Shown: positions 26,763 through 36,028 of the stretch, one piece after another
Layout: every line of letters starts with the position of its first letter
Numbering within the stretch: the first letter of the stretch is position 1
Assembly: GCA_020635275.1 (NCBI GenBank)
Contig: JACKAA010000001.1
Location: 744,001-808,000 of the forward strand
Reading direction: 5' to 3'
DNA length: 64,000 nucleotides
DNA from: Ignavibacteriales bacterium
GTDB taxonomy: Bacteria; Bacteroidota; Ignavibacteria; Ignavibacteriales; Melioribacteraceae
Notes under the pieces: generated by a model
Seen by the model: only the letters and a program-made list of their open reading frames with translations
What the model was told of the DNA's origin: nothing
Database searches by the model: none
Program-made: the position numbers and the translations under genes

Positions 26763-29700
26763 TTATTCATTTATAACAAAATATTTTAATTGCAATAATG
26801 TATTATTGTACTCTCTTACATTTTCTAAATAACTCATTTCGAGAGAAATAGAATTTTGAATTAGTTGAATATATTCTACATATTCTATTTCACCTGTCTC
26901 AAAAGCTTTGCCTCCACTTGTTAACAGTTGCTCTGCTAATTTATTCTCAACCACATTGTACTTATTGATTATTGATTTCAAAGTTTTTAATCTCTCAGTC
27001 AATTTATTGTATTCTGCATTTGCTTTGAATTTATAATCTGTAAAAATTTGTTGTGAAATATCTTTCTGAATCATTGCCGTTTGTGTTCTGGATTTTTGAC
27101 CAAAAAATAATATTGGAAGAGAAACACCCACGTCAAAACCATAATAATTTTTTGCATTCAATCCTTCATTACTTCCTCTAAAAACATTTACAGAAAATTC
27201 TGGCAGAAACTTTTGAGCTTCAATATTTATAGCTTGATCACTAATTTTTATTTGATTTTGCAAAAAGTTTTTTTGAGGAACATTTAAGCTATCGCCTATA
27301 TTTTCTTCAATCATATTAAACTTAATTTTAGGTAGTGCGACTTTCTTATCTATTTGTAGAAGTGACTGAATATTAACTACAGCAGCATCTAACTTTTCTT
27401 TAGCATTAAGATGTAATTTTTCAATTTCACTTTTTTTAGCATGAGCCATTAATCTTTCAAGATTATTTGATTCACCCAATTTGAACTTTAAGTCAGCATT
27501 GCTAGAAAAATTATTCATCAAACTATCTAGATATAAATATTTGTCGTATACGTTTTGCCAATAGATAACATCGTAATAAGCAATTGAAACATCTTTTTTC
27601 AGTTTATCTAAACTAATTTGATACTTATAAGATTCACCTTCTGTAACTAAATTGTTCAAAGAATTTTGACTGAAATAAAGAGTTGGAAAATCGAAAGATT
27701 GACTTAATCCAAAAATCTTTAGTGGTAAATTATTCTCAGCGATATTGTTTTCGTCGTAACTGTAATAAAAATTAGTTTTAGGAAAATCCAACGATGTAAC
27801 CTTTGAAGCCTTTTCTACACTTAAATTTGCACTTTTTAGATTAGCATTATTTTCAACAGCAATATTTATTGCATTTTCTAATGTTAAATAATTTGTACTA
27901 TCACTTACACTCTGAGCTTTTTGATTTATCGGAAACAATAAAACTAAAAAGAACGGTAGCCCTTTTGATATTGATTTCATTTTGCTAAAATTGAAGCCTT
28001 CCAAATAAGAATATAATACTGGAAGAACAATCATTGTTAGCAATGTAGATGTTATAAGTCCGCCAATTACAACTGTTGCTAAAGGTCTTTGAACTTCCGC
28101 TCCAGCTAAAGTTGATACCGCCATTGGTAAAAATCCTAATGCTGCCGCGCCTGCTGTTAACAATACTGGTCTTAAACGATCTTTTGTTCCAAGTAGAATT
28201 CTTTCTCGAACATCTTCAATACCTTGTTCTTTCAATTCTTTAAAGTGTTCGATAAGTACGATACCATTTAGTACTGCAATACCAAATAGAGCAATAAATC
28301 CCACACCTGCAGAAATACTAAATGGAAGGTCTCTTAAGAATAAAAAGAAAACTCCGCCAACTGCTGCAAATGGAATTGCGCTATAAATAATAACTGCATC
28401 TCTGAAAGATCCAAATGCAAAGTGAAGTAATACAAAGATTAAGAACAATGCTATAGGAACAGCAATTGCTAAACGACTTTTAGCATTTTCTAAATTTTCA
28501 AACTGTCCACCATATGATACTGTATAACCAACTGGAATTTCTATTTTTTCATTTATAATTTTTTGAACATCTTGAACTACCGATGCCAAATCTCTGTTTC
28601 TCACATTTACTCCAATTACAATTCTTCTTCTTGTTTCATCTCTCGAAATTTTTGCTGGACTTTTCTTGTTCTCAATATTTGCTAATTCGCTTAATGGTAT
28701 TGAAGCGCCATTTGGAAGGCTAACTAAAACATTCTTTAGATCATCAATTGATTTTCTGTTTTCATTATTAAGTCTAATAACCAAATCAAATTGTTTTTCA
28801 CCTTCAAAAATTGTCCCGACTGCTTTACCAGCAAATCCCATAGAAATAATTTCATTTAAGTCCGCAACATTGAGTCCATACTTTGCAATTTTATTTCTGT
28901 TGTAGGTAATACTCATTTGAGGCAAGCCTTCAGTTTTCTCAACTATAACATCAGAAGCTCCCGGAACATTCTGAATTGCATCTTCAATTTTAGAGGCTAA
29001 CTTGGAAAGCATTTCAAGATCGTCCCCAAATACTTTAATTGCTAAATCAGCTCGAACACCAGTAATCAATTCATTGAATCTCATTTCAATTGGTTGGGTA
29101 AATTCATAATCTATTCCAGGAATTACAGAAAGAGCTTCTTTAAATTTATCTGCTAGCTCATCTTTACTTTCCGCAGAGGTCCATTCACTTTTAGGTTTCA
29201 GCGTAATTATCACATCACTTTCTTCCATAGACATAGGATCTGTTGGAACTTCTGCCGCTCCAATTCTACTCACAACATTTTTAACTTCTGGAAATCCTTT
29301 TAATATTTTTTCCATTTCAGTTATTGTGTTTATTGTTTTTGTTAAAGAGGTTCCGGTTTTAAGAACAGGCTGAATCACAAAATCACCTTCATCAAGGGTT
29401 GGAACAAACTCTGCACCCATTCTTGAAAAAGCAAATGAAGCAACAGCCAACAAAACAACACTTAGTATTAAAACAAGCTTTCTTCTTTTTAACGCCCATT
29501 CTATTGATGGTTTATACATTTTCATTAGAAATGCCATGAACTTTTTCGATACATTATTTTTGCTCTCGTTACTGGGCTTTAGAAATAACGCTGCTATTAC
29601 TGGAACATATGTGAATCCAAATATCATAGTACCGATGAGAGCGAAAGAAAATACTAATGCCATTGGCTTAAACATTTTGCCTTCAACGCCAGTAAGAGAA

Positions 29701-31103
29701 AGTATTGGAATGAAAACTATTATAATTATTATTTGACCAAATATTGCTGAGTGTGTCATTTTTGTGGTGCTATTTTTTACTATTCTATCAATAAGTGATT
29801 TTCTATCATCACCTACTAATCCATTTAACTCATCTCGCTGTGATGTTATTTTGAATGCAATGAACTCAACAATAATAACTGCGCCATCTATAATAATTCC
29901 AAAGTCGATTGCACCGAGACTCATTAAATTTGCATCTACTCCAAAAATATACATAAGAGAAATTGCAAAAAGCAGACTCAATGGAATTACTGAAGCAACC
30001 ACTAAAGCCGACCGTATATTTCCTAACAATAGAACAACAACAAATATTACAATCAGAAATCCTAAAATTAAATTTTCTGAAATTGTGTAAGTAGTCTTTC
30101 CAATTAATTCACTTCTATCAAGAAATCCATTTATTATAACACCTTCCGGAAGACTTTTCTGAATTTCAATAACTCGCTCTTTCACTCTATCAATTGTGGC
30201 TTTTGAGTTAGCATCTTTCAACATCATTACTTGACCTAAAACTTTTTCTCCCTCTCCATTTGCAGTAATTGCTCCAAATCTTGTTGCATGTCCTTCGCCA
30301 ACTTCAGCTACATCTCTTATAAAAATTGGATTTCCATTTTTATTTGAGATTACAATATTTTCAATATCTTCATAAGATTCTGCAAGACCTTCGCCTCTTA
30401 CAAAATAACTTTGATTTGTTTTTTCAATATATCCGCCACCGGCAATACTGTTGTTTTTTTCTAAAGCATTGTAAACATCTAATAATGTTACTCCAACAGC
30501 TCTTAATCTCTGAGGATTAATCGCAACTTCATATTGTTTTAAATATCCGCCCCAAGTATTTACTTCAACAACACCTTTAATTCCAGATAACTGTCTTCTT
30601 ACAATCCAATCTTGAATTGTTCTAAGATCAGTAATAGAATATTTGTTTTTGTATCCTTCTTTTGTATCAATTATATATTGATAAATTTCACCAAGCCCTG
30701 TTGAAATTGGTCCCATAAAGGGAGAACCAAAACCATTTGGAATTTTCTCCTCTGCTGATTTCAATTTTTCGGCAATCAATTGTCTTGGCAAATAAGTTCC
30801 CATGTCATCATCAAAAACAATCGTTACAACGGACAAACCAAATTTAGAAATAGATCGTATTTCGGTTACTCCAGGTAAGTTAGCCATTTCAAGTTCAACT
30901 GGATATGTTAAATATTTTTCAACATCTTCTGTAGAAAGGTTGCGAGAAGTTGTAATAACCTGAACTTGATTATTGGTTACATCAGGAACTGCACCAATTG
31001 GAATTTGTGAAAGTGAATAAAAGCCGAACAATAATATTGCGGCAATAAATAGCAGTATTATTAATTTGTGCGAGATACTATAACTTACAATTTTTTCAAT
31101 CAT
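26763..31103 (-). CDS. CzcA-type heavy-metal RND pump fused to a TolC-like channel domain
   Basis: A 1446-aa fusion. Residues about 1-1040 are a heavy-metal RND pump with the CzcA-type relay DFGIIIDGAVIIVE (Asp, Asp, Glu spaced as in CzcA) and the VPTDPMSMEE and RFNELITGVRADLAIKVFG segments, so Zn/Co/Ni export is more likely than copper; the CusA methionine at LLYMP is absent. Residues about 1043-1062 (GLPFFLVLLFPINQKAQS) look like a leftover signal peptide, and about 1065-1446 are a TolC-type outer-membrane efflux domain. Such fusions are known in Bacteroidota. The adaptor gene follows at once. Confidence 0.9.
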   Translation of the reverse strand: MIEKIVSYSISHKLIILLFIAAILLFGFYSLSQIPIGAVPDVTNNQVQVITTSRNLSTEDVEKYLTYPVELEMANLPGVTEIRSISKFGLSVVTIVFDDDMGTYLPRQLIAEKLKSAEEKIPNGFGSPFMGPISTGLGEIYQYIIDTKEGYKNKYSITDLRTIQDWIVRRQLSGIKGVVEVNTWGGYLKQYEVAINPQRLRAVGVTLLDVYNALEKNNSIAGGGYIEKTNQSYFVRGEGLAESYEDIENIVISNKNGNPIFIRDVAEVGEGHATRFGAITANGEGEKVLGQVMMLKDANSKATIDRVKERVIEIQKSLPEGVIINGFLDRSELIGKTTYTISENLILGFLIVIFVVVLLLGNIRSALVVASVIPLSLLFAISLMYIFGVDANLMSLGAIDFGIIIDGAVIIVEFIAFKITSQRDELNGLVGDDRKSLIDRIVKNSTTKMTHSAIFGQIIIIIVFIPILSLTGVEGKMFKPMALVFSFALIGTMIFGFTYVPVIAALFLKPSNESKNNVSKKFMAFLMKMYKPSIEWALKRRKLVLILSVVLLAVASFAFSRMGAEFVPTLDEGDFVIQPVLKTGTSLTKTINTITEMEKILKGFPEVKNVVSRIGAAEVPTDPMSMEESDVIITLKPKSEWTSAESKDELADKFKEALSVIPGIDYEFTQPIEMRFNELITGVRADLAIKVFGDDLEMLSKLASKIEDAIQNVPGASDVIVEKTEGLPQMSITYNRNKIAKYGLNVADLNEIISMGFAGKAVGTIFEGEKQFDLVIRLNNENRKSIDDLKNVLVSLPNGASIPLSELANIENKKSPAKISRDETRRRIVIGVNVRNRDLASVVQDVQKIINEKIEIPVGYTVSYGGQFENLENAKSRLAIAVPIALFLIFVLLHFAFGSFRDAVIIYSAIPFAAVGGVFFLFLRDLPFSISAGVGFIALFGIAVLNGIVLIEHFKELKEQGIEDVRERILLGTKDRLRPVLLTAGAAALGFLPMAVSTLAGAEVQRPLATVVIGGLITSTLLTMIVLPVLYSYLEGFNFSKMKSISKGLPFFLVLLFPINQKAQSVSDSTNYLTLENAINIAVENNANLKSANLSVEKASKVTSLDFPKTNFYYSYDENNIAENNLPLKIFGLSQSFDFPTLYFSQNSLNNLVTEGESYKYQISLDKLKKDVSIAYYDVIYWQNVYDKYLYLDSLMNNFSSNADLKFKLGESNNLERLMAHAKKSEIEKLHLNAKEKLDAAVVNIQSLLQIDKKVALPKIKFNMIEENIGDSLNVPQKNFLQNQIKISDQAINIEAQKFLPEFSVNVFRGSNEGLNAKNYYGFDVGVSLPILFFGQKSRTQTAMIQKDISQQIFTDYKFKANAEYNKLTERLKTLKSIINKYNVVENKLAEQLLTSGGKAFETGEIEYVEYIQLIQNSISLEMSYLENVREYNNTLLQLKYFVINE

Positions 31104-31149
31104 TTTGATTTTCCAAAATATTTTTAAACTTAAAAATAGGTTCTAAAAC

Positions 31150-31186
31150 TTAAACTGATCTTAATCTTTTATTAAGATTTCCTTAA
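31150..31186 (-). promoter_or_regulatory. Four TTAA sites at exact 11-bp period before the RND-TolC gene
   Basis: TTAA occurs at 31150, 31161, 31172 and 31183, one per helical turn, three of them as CTTAA on the + strand. The array fills the 79-bp gap between the sensor kinase and the pump, the last copy overlapping the kinase stop codon. A perfect inverted repeat (ATCTTAAT / ATTAAGAT, 31158-31178) is nested inside. The same motif and period occur before the response regulator gene. Confidence 0.55.
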
Positions 31187-32550
31187 AATGTGACCACTGA
31201 TTTTATTCCGCCTTCCGGATTGTTCTGCAACTTTACTTCAATCCCTAATAAATCGGCAGACTTCTTAACAATAGATAATCCTAATCCACTTCCTTGTATT
31301 TCTTTATGCACTAATGCATCAGAGCGGAAGAAAGGGTTGAAAACGGAATCTAAATCTTTTTCGTTTATTCCAAGACCGAAGTCAATTATTTCTAAAGCTT
31401 TTTTGTTGTCATTTATTACTGCTCTAAAAATTATTTGTCCAGATGGTTTGGAATACTTTACGGCATTCGAAATTATATTTTCAATAATTATTTCAGAATA
31501 GTATGGATCTATAAAGACCTCGAGATTCGATTCATCTTCTATAATTATTTTTATATTTTTTTCTTCGATAAGTTTTCTTTGATGATGAATTGCACTATCG
31601 ATTAAAGCAATTATGGGCATATTCTCTTTGCGCAATTTAATTGAAGAATTATCAAGACGGGCTAATAACAAAAGCTGGTCAACTCTTTCAGACATATTAT
31701 TTATTTCTGAAATGCAATATTTTATTTGATCTTCGTAATATTCTCTTTCTCTTGGTTTTCTGATCAAAACTTCAAGCGTACCTTTGATAACCGAAAGAGG
31801 TGTTCTAAGTTCATGAGATGCATCATGAGTAAATTGTTTTTCTCTGGTAAAAGCAGTTTCTATTCTTTTGAGTAAGCTGTTTATTGATTCAGAAAGAGTG
31901 AATAACTCATCTTTTGTTTCCGGTAATTCTACTCTCTGACTTAAATTTGATTTTGTAATTAAATTAGTAGTGTTTGTAATGTTTACAATTGGCTGAATAC
32001 TTTTTCCAGCTAAATAACGTGTTATAAAGAATAACACAACAAGAATAAGCGGGAATAATGTTAAGAGGACAAATCTCAAATTATCTACTACGTTTTTTGT
32101 TCTTTCAAGAGAAACCGCAGTAATCAAATACCCTAAAGTTGCATCATTTTTTTTAATTGGAATTTGAACTTGTCTAATTAGTCTATCATTCAATGTTGAA
32201 TTAAAACTAACCGCATCAGTGTGATTTGGATAGTAGCTTAGAAGTTGTTGTTTTAAATTTCTTGATTTATCTAATAATTGTCCTTCTATATTTACTATTT
32301 GTAAGAAAAATGGAATAACTTCCGCTTGCTGATGTTCTCTTTCGTAATTGATTGAATTTTTGTTGAATTTTATGCTATCCTGATTTACTACAATATCGTT
32401 GAGATGTTTGTTTGATTCGTAAAGAAGAGCAGTATCTAGATTTGAAAAGACTGTAGTTTTAACAATAAAATAAATTATTACAAAAACTACTGCAATTACA
32501 CTTGCTGCAGAAATTAAATAATGAGTTGCTATTCTATTTTTATAAGTCAC
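31183..32550 (-). CDS. Heavy-metal sensor histidine kinase
   Basis: A 455-aa membrane histidine kinase of the heavy-metal (CusS-like) group. Two membrane helices (about residues 12-33 and 160-181) bracket a periplasmic sensor of about 125 residues; a HAMP domain follows (IQPIVNITNTTNL), then the H-box HDASHELRTPLSVIKGT, the N-box NIISNAVKYSKPSG, and the G-boxes DFGLGI and GSGLGLSIVKK. The GTG start overlaps the response-regulator stop by four bases, so the pair is translationally coupled. The sensed metal is inferred from the pump next to it. Confidence 0.9.
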   Translation of the reverse strand: MTYKNRIATHYLISAASVIAVVFVIIYFIVKTTVFSNLDTALLYESNKHLNDIVVNQDSIKFNKNSINYEREHQQAEVIPFFLQIVNIEGQLLDKSRNLKQQLLSYYPNHTDAVSFNSTLNDRLIRQVQIPIKKNDATLGYLITAVSLERTKNVVDNLRFVLLTLFPLILVVLFFITRYLAGKSIQPIVNITNTTNLITKSNLSQRVELPETKDELFTLSESINSLLKRIETAFTREKQFTHDASHELRTPLSVIKGTLEVLIRKPREREYYEDQIKYCISEINNMSERVDQLLLLARLDNSSIKLRKENMPIIALIDSAIHHQRKLIEEKNIKIIIEDESNLEVFIDPYYSEIIIENIISNAVKYSKPSGQIIFRAVINDNKKALEIIDFGLGINEKDLDSVFNPFFRSDALVHKEIQGSGLGLSIVKKSADLLGIEVKLQNNPEGGIKSVVTF

Positions 32551-33218
32551 TCTCTTTCTCTGGCTGTATAGCCAATGCCTCTAATTGTTTTTATATAATT
32601 ATCTGATTCTTTCAAATCTAATTTATTTCTTAGTGCGTTAATAAAAACATCTATAACTCCAGTGTTATACTCAAAATTTATATCCCATACTTTTTGAATT
32701 ATTTGAGTACGCGTGCAAACTTTTCCTTTATTAAGGATTAAAAATTCTAAAAGAGAAAATTCCTTTTGAGTTAAAATTATTTCTTTATCATTTTTAAATA
32801 CTTGATATGCTCTACGATCAATAATAATATCGCCCCAAATCAATTTATCATCTTCTGAAGTTTTTGGTCTGAGTTGAACTTTTATTCTTTCTAACAATTC
32901 CTCAAAAGCGAAAGGTTTTTTGATGTAATCATTAGCTCCAGCTTTAAGGCCAAGAACTGTATCTTGAACAGTATCTTTTGCAGTCAAGAAAATTACGGGT
33001 ATTTCTTTGTTGGTTTTTCTCAGTTGTGTCAAAACTTCGAGGCCGGTAATTCCAGGAAGCATCCAATCTAAAAGAATTAAATCATAATAATTATTTTTAG
33101 CATTTTCTAATCCTGAAATGCCGTCGGAAGAAATTTCAATTTGATATAATTCTTCTTCTAAGCCTTGCTTAATAAATTTGGCGATGCCTGGTTCGTCTTC
33201 AATAATTAAAATTTTCAT
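32547..33218 (-). CDS. OmpR-family response regulator
   Basis: A 223-aa response regulator. The receiver domain has the acidic pair IEDEPG, the phosphoacceptor Asp in LILLDWMLPG and the conserved Lys in YIKKPF; the C-terminal winged-helix domain (LTQKEFSLLEFLILNKGKV ... YIKTIRGIGYTARE) is of the OmpR/PhoB type, close to CusR/CopR regulators. The ATG at 33218 was preferred to a TTG at 33242. Such regulators bind direct repeats about 10-11 bp apart; an array with an 11-bp period lies just upstream and another before the pump gene. Confidence 0.92.
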   Translation of the reverse strand: MKILIIEDEPGIAKFIKQGLEEELYQIEISSDGISGLENAKNNYYDLILLDWMLPGITGLEVLTQLRKTNKEIPVIFLTAKDTVQDTVLGLKAGANDYIKKPFAFEELLERIKVQLRPKTSEDDKLIWGDIIIDRRAYQVFKNDKEIILTQKEFSLLEFLILNKGKVCTRTQIIQKVWDINFEYNTGVIDVFINALRNKLDLKESDNYIKTIRGIGYTARERE

Positions 33219-33249
33219 CTTAATAAAATATTTATTTTGCAATAAACTT

Positions 33250-33279
33250 TTCTTAAGATATTCTTAAGTTATTCTTATT
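33250..33279 (-). promoter_or_regulatory. Tandem TTCTTAAG repeats, 11-bp period, before the response regulator
   Basis: TTCTTAAG at 33250-33257 and 33261-33268, then TTCTTATT at 33272-33279: three copies at an exact 11-bp step, 32-61 bp upstream of the response-regulator start. This is the expected layout of an OmpR-type operator and implies autoregulation. Confidence 0.6.
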
Positions 33280-33456
33280 AGAACATTAATATTTAATACA
33301 AAATTAGCTTAAAAAATCATCCTAATTAATAATAAAGAAGAATTATTTCGGAAAGGAATCTGACGAAGTTTTTTATCTTAAATTACTAAGAATTCATTTA
33401 AATGATGTCTATTTTCGTTAGATGACAAGTTTCACACCTTGAGATTGATAAATAAA

Positions 33457-35679
33457 TCAAAAATTGATTTTGGCTTTTTTCAAACGCAAAGAATTTGAGA
33501 TTACCGAAACTGAACTGAAAGACATTGCCAGAGCACCTAACATTGGATTTAGGATTCCGGCAGCAGCCAATGGAATTCCTATAATATTATATATAAAAGC
33601 CCAAAATAAATTTTGCTTAATTGTTCTAATCGTTCTTTGTGAAACTTTAATAGCGGAATTTACTTTCATCAAATCTCCTTTTATTAAAGTTATGTCAGAA
33701 GATTCAATTGCTACGTCTGTTCCGGTTCCGATCGCTATTCCCAAATCTGCTTGAACCAAAGCAGGAGCATCATTTATTCCATCCCCAACCATTGCAACTG
33801 TATGGTTTTTACCTTGTAATTCTTTTACAATCTCAGCTTTGTTTTCCGGTCGGACTTCAGCAAAATATTTTTCTATTCCAACTTTTTCTGCAATTGCTTT
33901 CGCAGTTTTTTCATTATCGCCAGAAATCATAATTACATTTAGGTTTTGCTCTTTAAAATTTTTAACTGCTTCGGCTGAAGTTTCTTTTACTTGATCGGCA
34001 ACTGAAATTAATCCCGCTAATTTATTATTCTTAGCGACAAAAACTATCGACTTTCCTTCTTCTGTATATTTATGATATTCACTTTCTAATTTTTCTGTAT
34101 TAACTGAATTATTTTCTAATAGTTTTTGATTTCCTACTAAATATTCATCACTTCCGATTTTTGCTTCAATTCCAAATCCGTCTAGATTTTCAAAAGAATC
34201 TAACTTTAGAATTTCTATGTTTTCTTTTTTGCAATATTCAATAATTGCTTCAGCTATTGGATGTTGGGATCTTTGTTCAATTGTATTTACAATTTTTAAC
34301 AATTCTGATTTATCAAAATCATTTGTAATCACTTCAGTTACGTTTGGTTTACCTTCTGTTATTGTTCCGGTTTTATCTAAAACAATTGTATCTAATTTAT
34401 GAGCTATTTCAAGGCTTTCACCATTCTTAATTAAAATTCCATTGCTCGCTCCCAACTCTGTTCCAACCATTATTGCTGTTGGAGTTGCTAAACCCAAAGC
34501 ACACGGACAAGCAATTATTAAAACTGCAACTGCATTTATTAAAGAAATAACAAATGAATTTTCTCCACCAAAAATCATCCATCCAATAAATGTTGAAATA
34601 GAAATCACAATTACACTTGGGACAAAAACGGCCGCAACTTTATCTGCTAAGTTTTGGATTGGAGCTTTTGATCCTTGAGCTTCTTCAACCATTTTAATAA
34701 TTTGACCCAGAACTGAATTATCGCCAAGAGCCGAAACTTCAAAAACAAATGTTCCATTTTTATTAATTGTTCCGCCAATTACATTTGCACCTAAGCTTTT
34801 TTCAATTGGAATACTTTCGCCTGTTATCATTGATTCATCAACTGTTGAATAACCTTCAATAATTTTTCCATCTGCCGGAATTTTTTCTCCGGGTTTTACA
34901 ACAACATGATTTCTCAACTCAAGATCGAATAAATTTATTTTTTGTTCTTTTCCATCAATAATTACTGTTGCTGTTTTGGGTTTTAATTCAAGGAGTTTTT
35001 TTAGTGCTGAATTTGTTTTTCTTTTAGCACGTTCTTCTAACATTTTACCCATTAAGATTAGGGTGATAATAACCGCTGATGTATCAAAATAAACATGAGG
35101 TAAACTTTCACCAACTTGAACAAGTTTTGGAAATAAAGTTGCAACAGCACTATACGTAAATGCAGCTCCGGTTCCAATTGCTACTAGTGAGTTCATTTCG
35201 AATGAAAAATGTTTTAGATTTGTCCAAAATATTGTAAAGAAATTTTTACCGGGTATAAACAAAACCGGAGTTGTGAGAATTAGGAGAATTTTATTTGTAT
35301 AATCCTGACTAATAGGCCAACTTGAACTCATATTTGAGATCATGCTTATTAGAAAAATTGGAATTGTAAAAAGTAATGCGATTTTAAAATCATTTGTAAA
35401 ATGATTTTTTTCATTCTTAGCTTCTCGAGGTTTTTCACCAGGTTTACTTTTTACATCAGTTAATTCTAATTGATAACCAAATTTCTCAAGTTTATCAGCA
35501 GCTTGTTTCAGATCAATATTTTTGTTGTTTGTATCAAACGAAACTTTCTCTGAAGCATAATTGACCTTAACGTTTTCAATTCCTTCCATTTTGCTCAAAA
35601 CTTTTTCAACTCTAGCAACACAGCTTGCACAAGTCATTCCTTTTATTGGAAAATTATGATATATTTTATTTTCATTCAT
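33457..35679 (-). CDS. copA: Cu(I)-translocating P1B-type ATPase
   Basis: A 740-aa copper-exporting ATPase of the inner membrane. One N-terminal HMA domain carries GMTCASC (C17, C20). Eight membrane helices are expected, with the ion-path motif CPCALGLATPTAIM in helix 6. The phosphorylation motif DKTGTITEG, the nucleotide-binding HP in QRSQHPIAEAI and the GDGINDAPALVQAD hinge are all present, followed by the helix-8 region NPMLGALAMSFSSVSVISNSLRL, typical of Cu(I) pumps. The ATG at 35679 was chosen; the longer TTG frame to 35742 only translates an intergenic repeat. It follows copZ. Confidence 0.96.
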   Translation of the reverse strand: MNENKIYHNFPIKGMTCASCVARVEKVLSKMEGIENVKVNYASEKVSFDTNNKNIDLKQAADKLEKFGYQLELTDVKSKPGEKPREAKNEKNHFTNDFKIALLFTIPIFLISMISNMSSSWPISQDYTNKILLILTTPVLFIPGKNFFTIFWTNLKHFSFEMNSLVAIGTGAAFTYSAVATLFPKLVQVGESLPHVYFDTSAVIITLILMGKMLEERAKRKTNSALKKLLELKPKTATVIIDGKEQKINLFDLELRNHVVVKPGEKIPADGKIIEGYSTVDESMITGESIPIEKSLGANVIGGTINKNGTFVFEVSALGDNSVLGQIIKMVEEAQGSKAPIQNLADKVAAVFVPSVIVISISTFIGWMIFGGENSFVISLINAVAVLIIACPCALGLATPTAIMVGTELGASNGILIKNGESLEIAHKLDTIVLDKTGTITEGKPNVTEVITNDFDKSELLKIVNTIEQRSQHPIAEAIIEYCKKENIEILKLDSFENLDGFGIEAKIGSDEYLVGNQKLLENNSVNTEKLESEYHKYTEEGKSIVFVAKNNKLAGLISVADQVKETSAEAVKNFKEQNLNVIMISGDNEKTAKAIAEKVGIEKYFAEVRPENKAEIVKELQGKNHTVAMVGDGINDAPALVQADLGIAIGTGTDVAIESSDITLIKGDLMKVNSAIKVSQRTIRTIKQNLFWAFIYNIIGIPLAAAGILNPMLGALAMSFSSVSVISNSLRLKKAKINF

Positions 35680-35702
35680 CTTGCAATTACTTTCACTTTT
35701 TA

Positions 35703-35740
35703 GATTCCAGTATTCATAAAAATCGTGAAACCGGAATGAC
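35703..35740. repeat. Half-length GTCATTCC element between copZ and copA
   Basis: A 38-bp imperfect palindrome, GATTCCAGT... on one side and GTCATTCCGG read from the other, placed exactly in the copZ-copA gap. It looks like one arm of the longer GTCAT elements found elsewhere in the window. Confidence 0.5.
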
Positions 35741-35748
35741 AAAAATAT

Positions 35749-35946
35749 TTACACTACTTTATAACCGGCTTCGTCTATGGCTTTTACTAATTCTTGTTCA
35801 GTAATTTTTGAATCATCATAATTAATTTCTGCTGATCCAACTTTAACATCATAAGATTCAACACCTAATTCTTCTAATTCTACTTCAACTGCTTTTACAC
35901 AATGCATACAGCTCATTCCTTCAATATTAAATTTTGCTTGCTTCAT
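35749..35946 (-). CDS. copZ: Copper chaperone CopZ (HMA domain)
   Basis: A 65-aa single HMA-domain protein with the metal-binding motif GMSCMHC (C13, C16) and the VDEAGYKVV ending. It carries Cu(I) in the cytoplasm to CopA and to metal-responsive regulators. The ATG at 35946 is set by an AAAGGAG ribosome-binding site five bases upstream; the ATG at 35970 has none. It lies directly between the HMA-AraC regulator gene and copA and behind the GTTATA repeats. Confidence 0.92.
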   Translation of the reverse strand: MKQAKFNIEGMSCMHCVKAVEVELEELGVESYDVKVGSAEINYDDSKITEQELVKAIDEAGYKVV

Positions 35947-35996
35947 ATTTTCTCCTTTATGTTTATTCAAACTTATGAAACAGACAAAATAGATGC

Positions 35997-36024
35997 GTTA
36001 TACTATTTTTAAAAAATGTTATAT
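35997..36024 (-). promoter_or_regulatory. Paired GTTATA repeats, 21-bp spacing, before copZ-copA
   Basis: GTTATAC at 35997-36003 and GTTATAT at 36018-36024, exactly 21 bp apart and 51-78 bp upstream of the copZ start. Aligning the first 21 bp with the element at 25547 gives 16 of 21 identical positions. It lies immediately downstream of the AraC-type regulator gene that is the likely reader. Confidence 0.6.
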
Positions 36025-36028
36025 GATT

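Noticed and set aside
35680..35742. Longer CopA N-terminus from a TTG at 35742
   Set aside because: It translates the GTCATTCC repeat, and HMA domains start close to the ATG at 35679.
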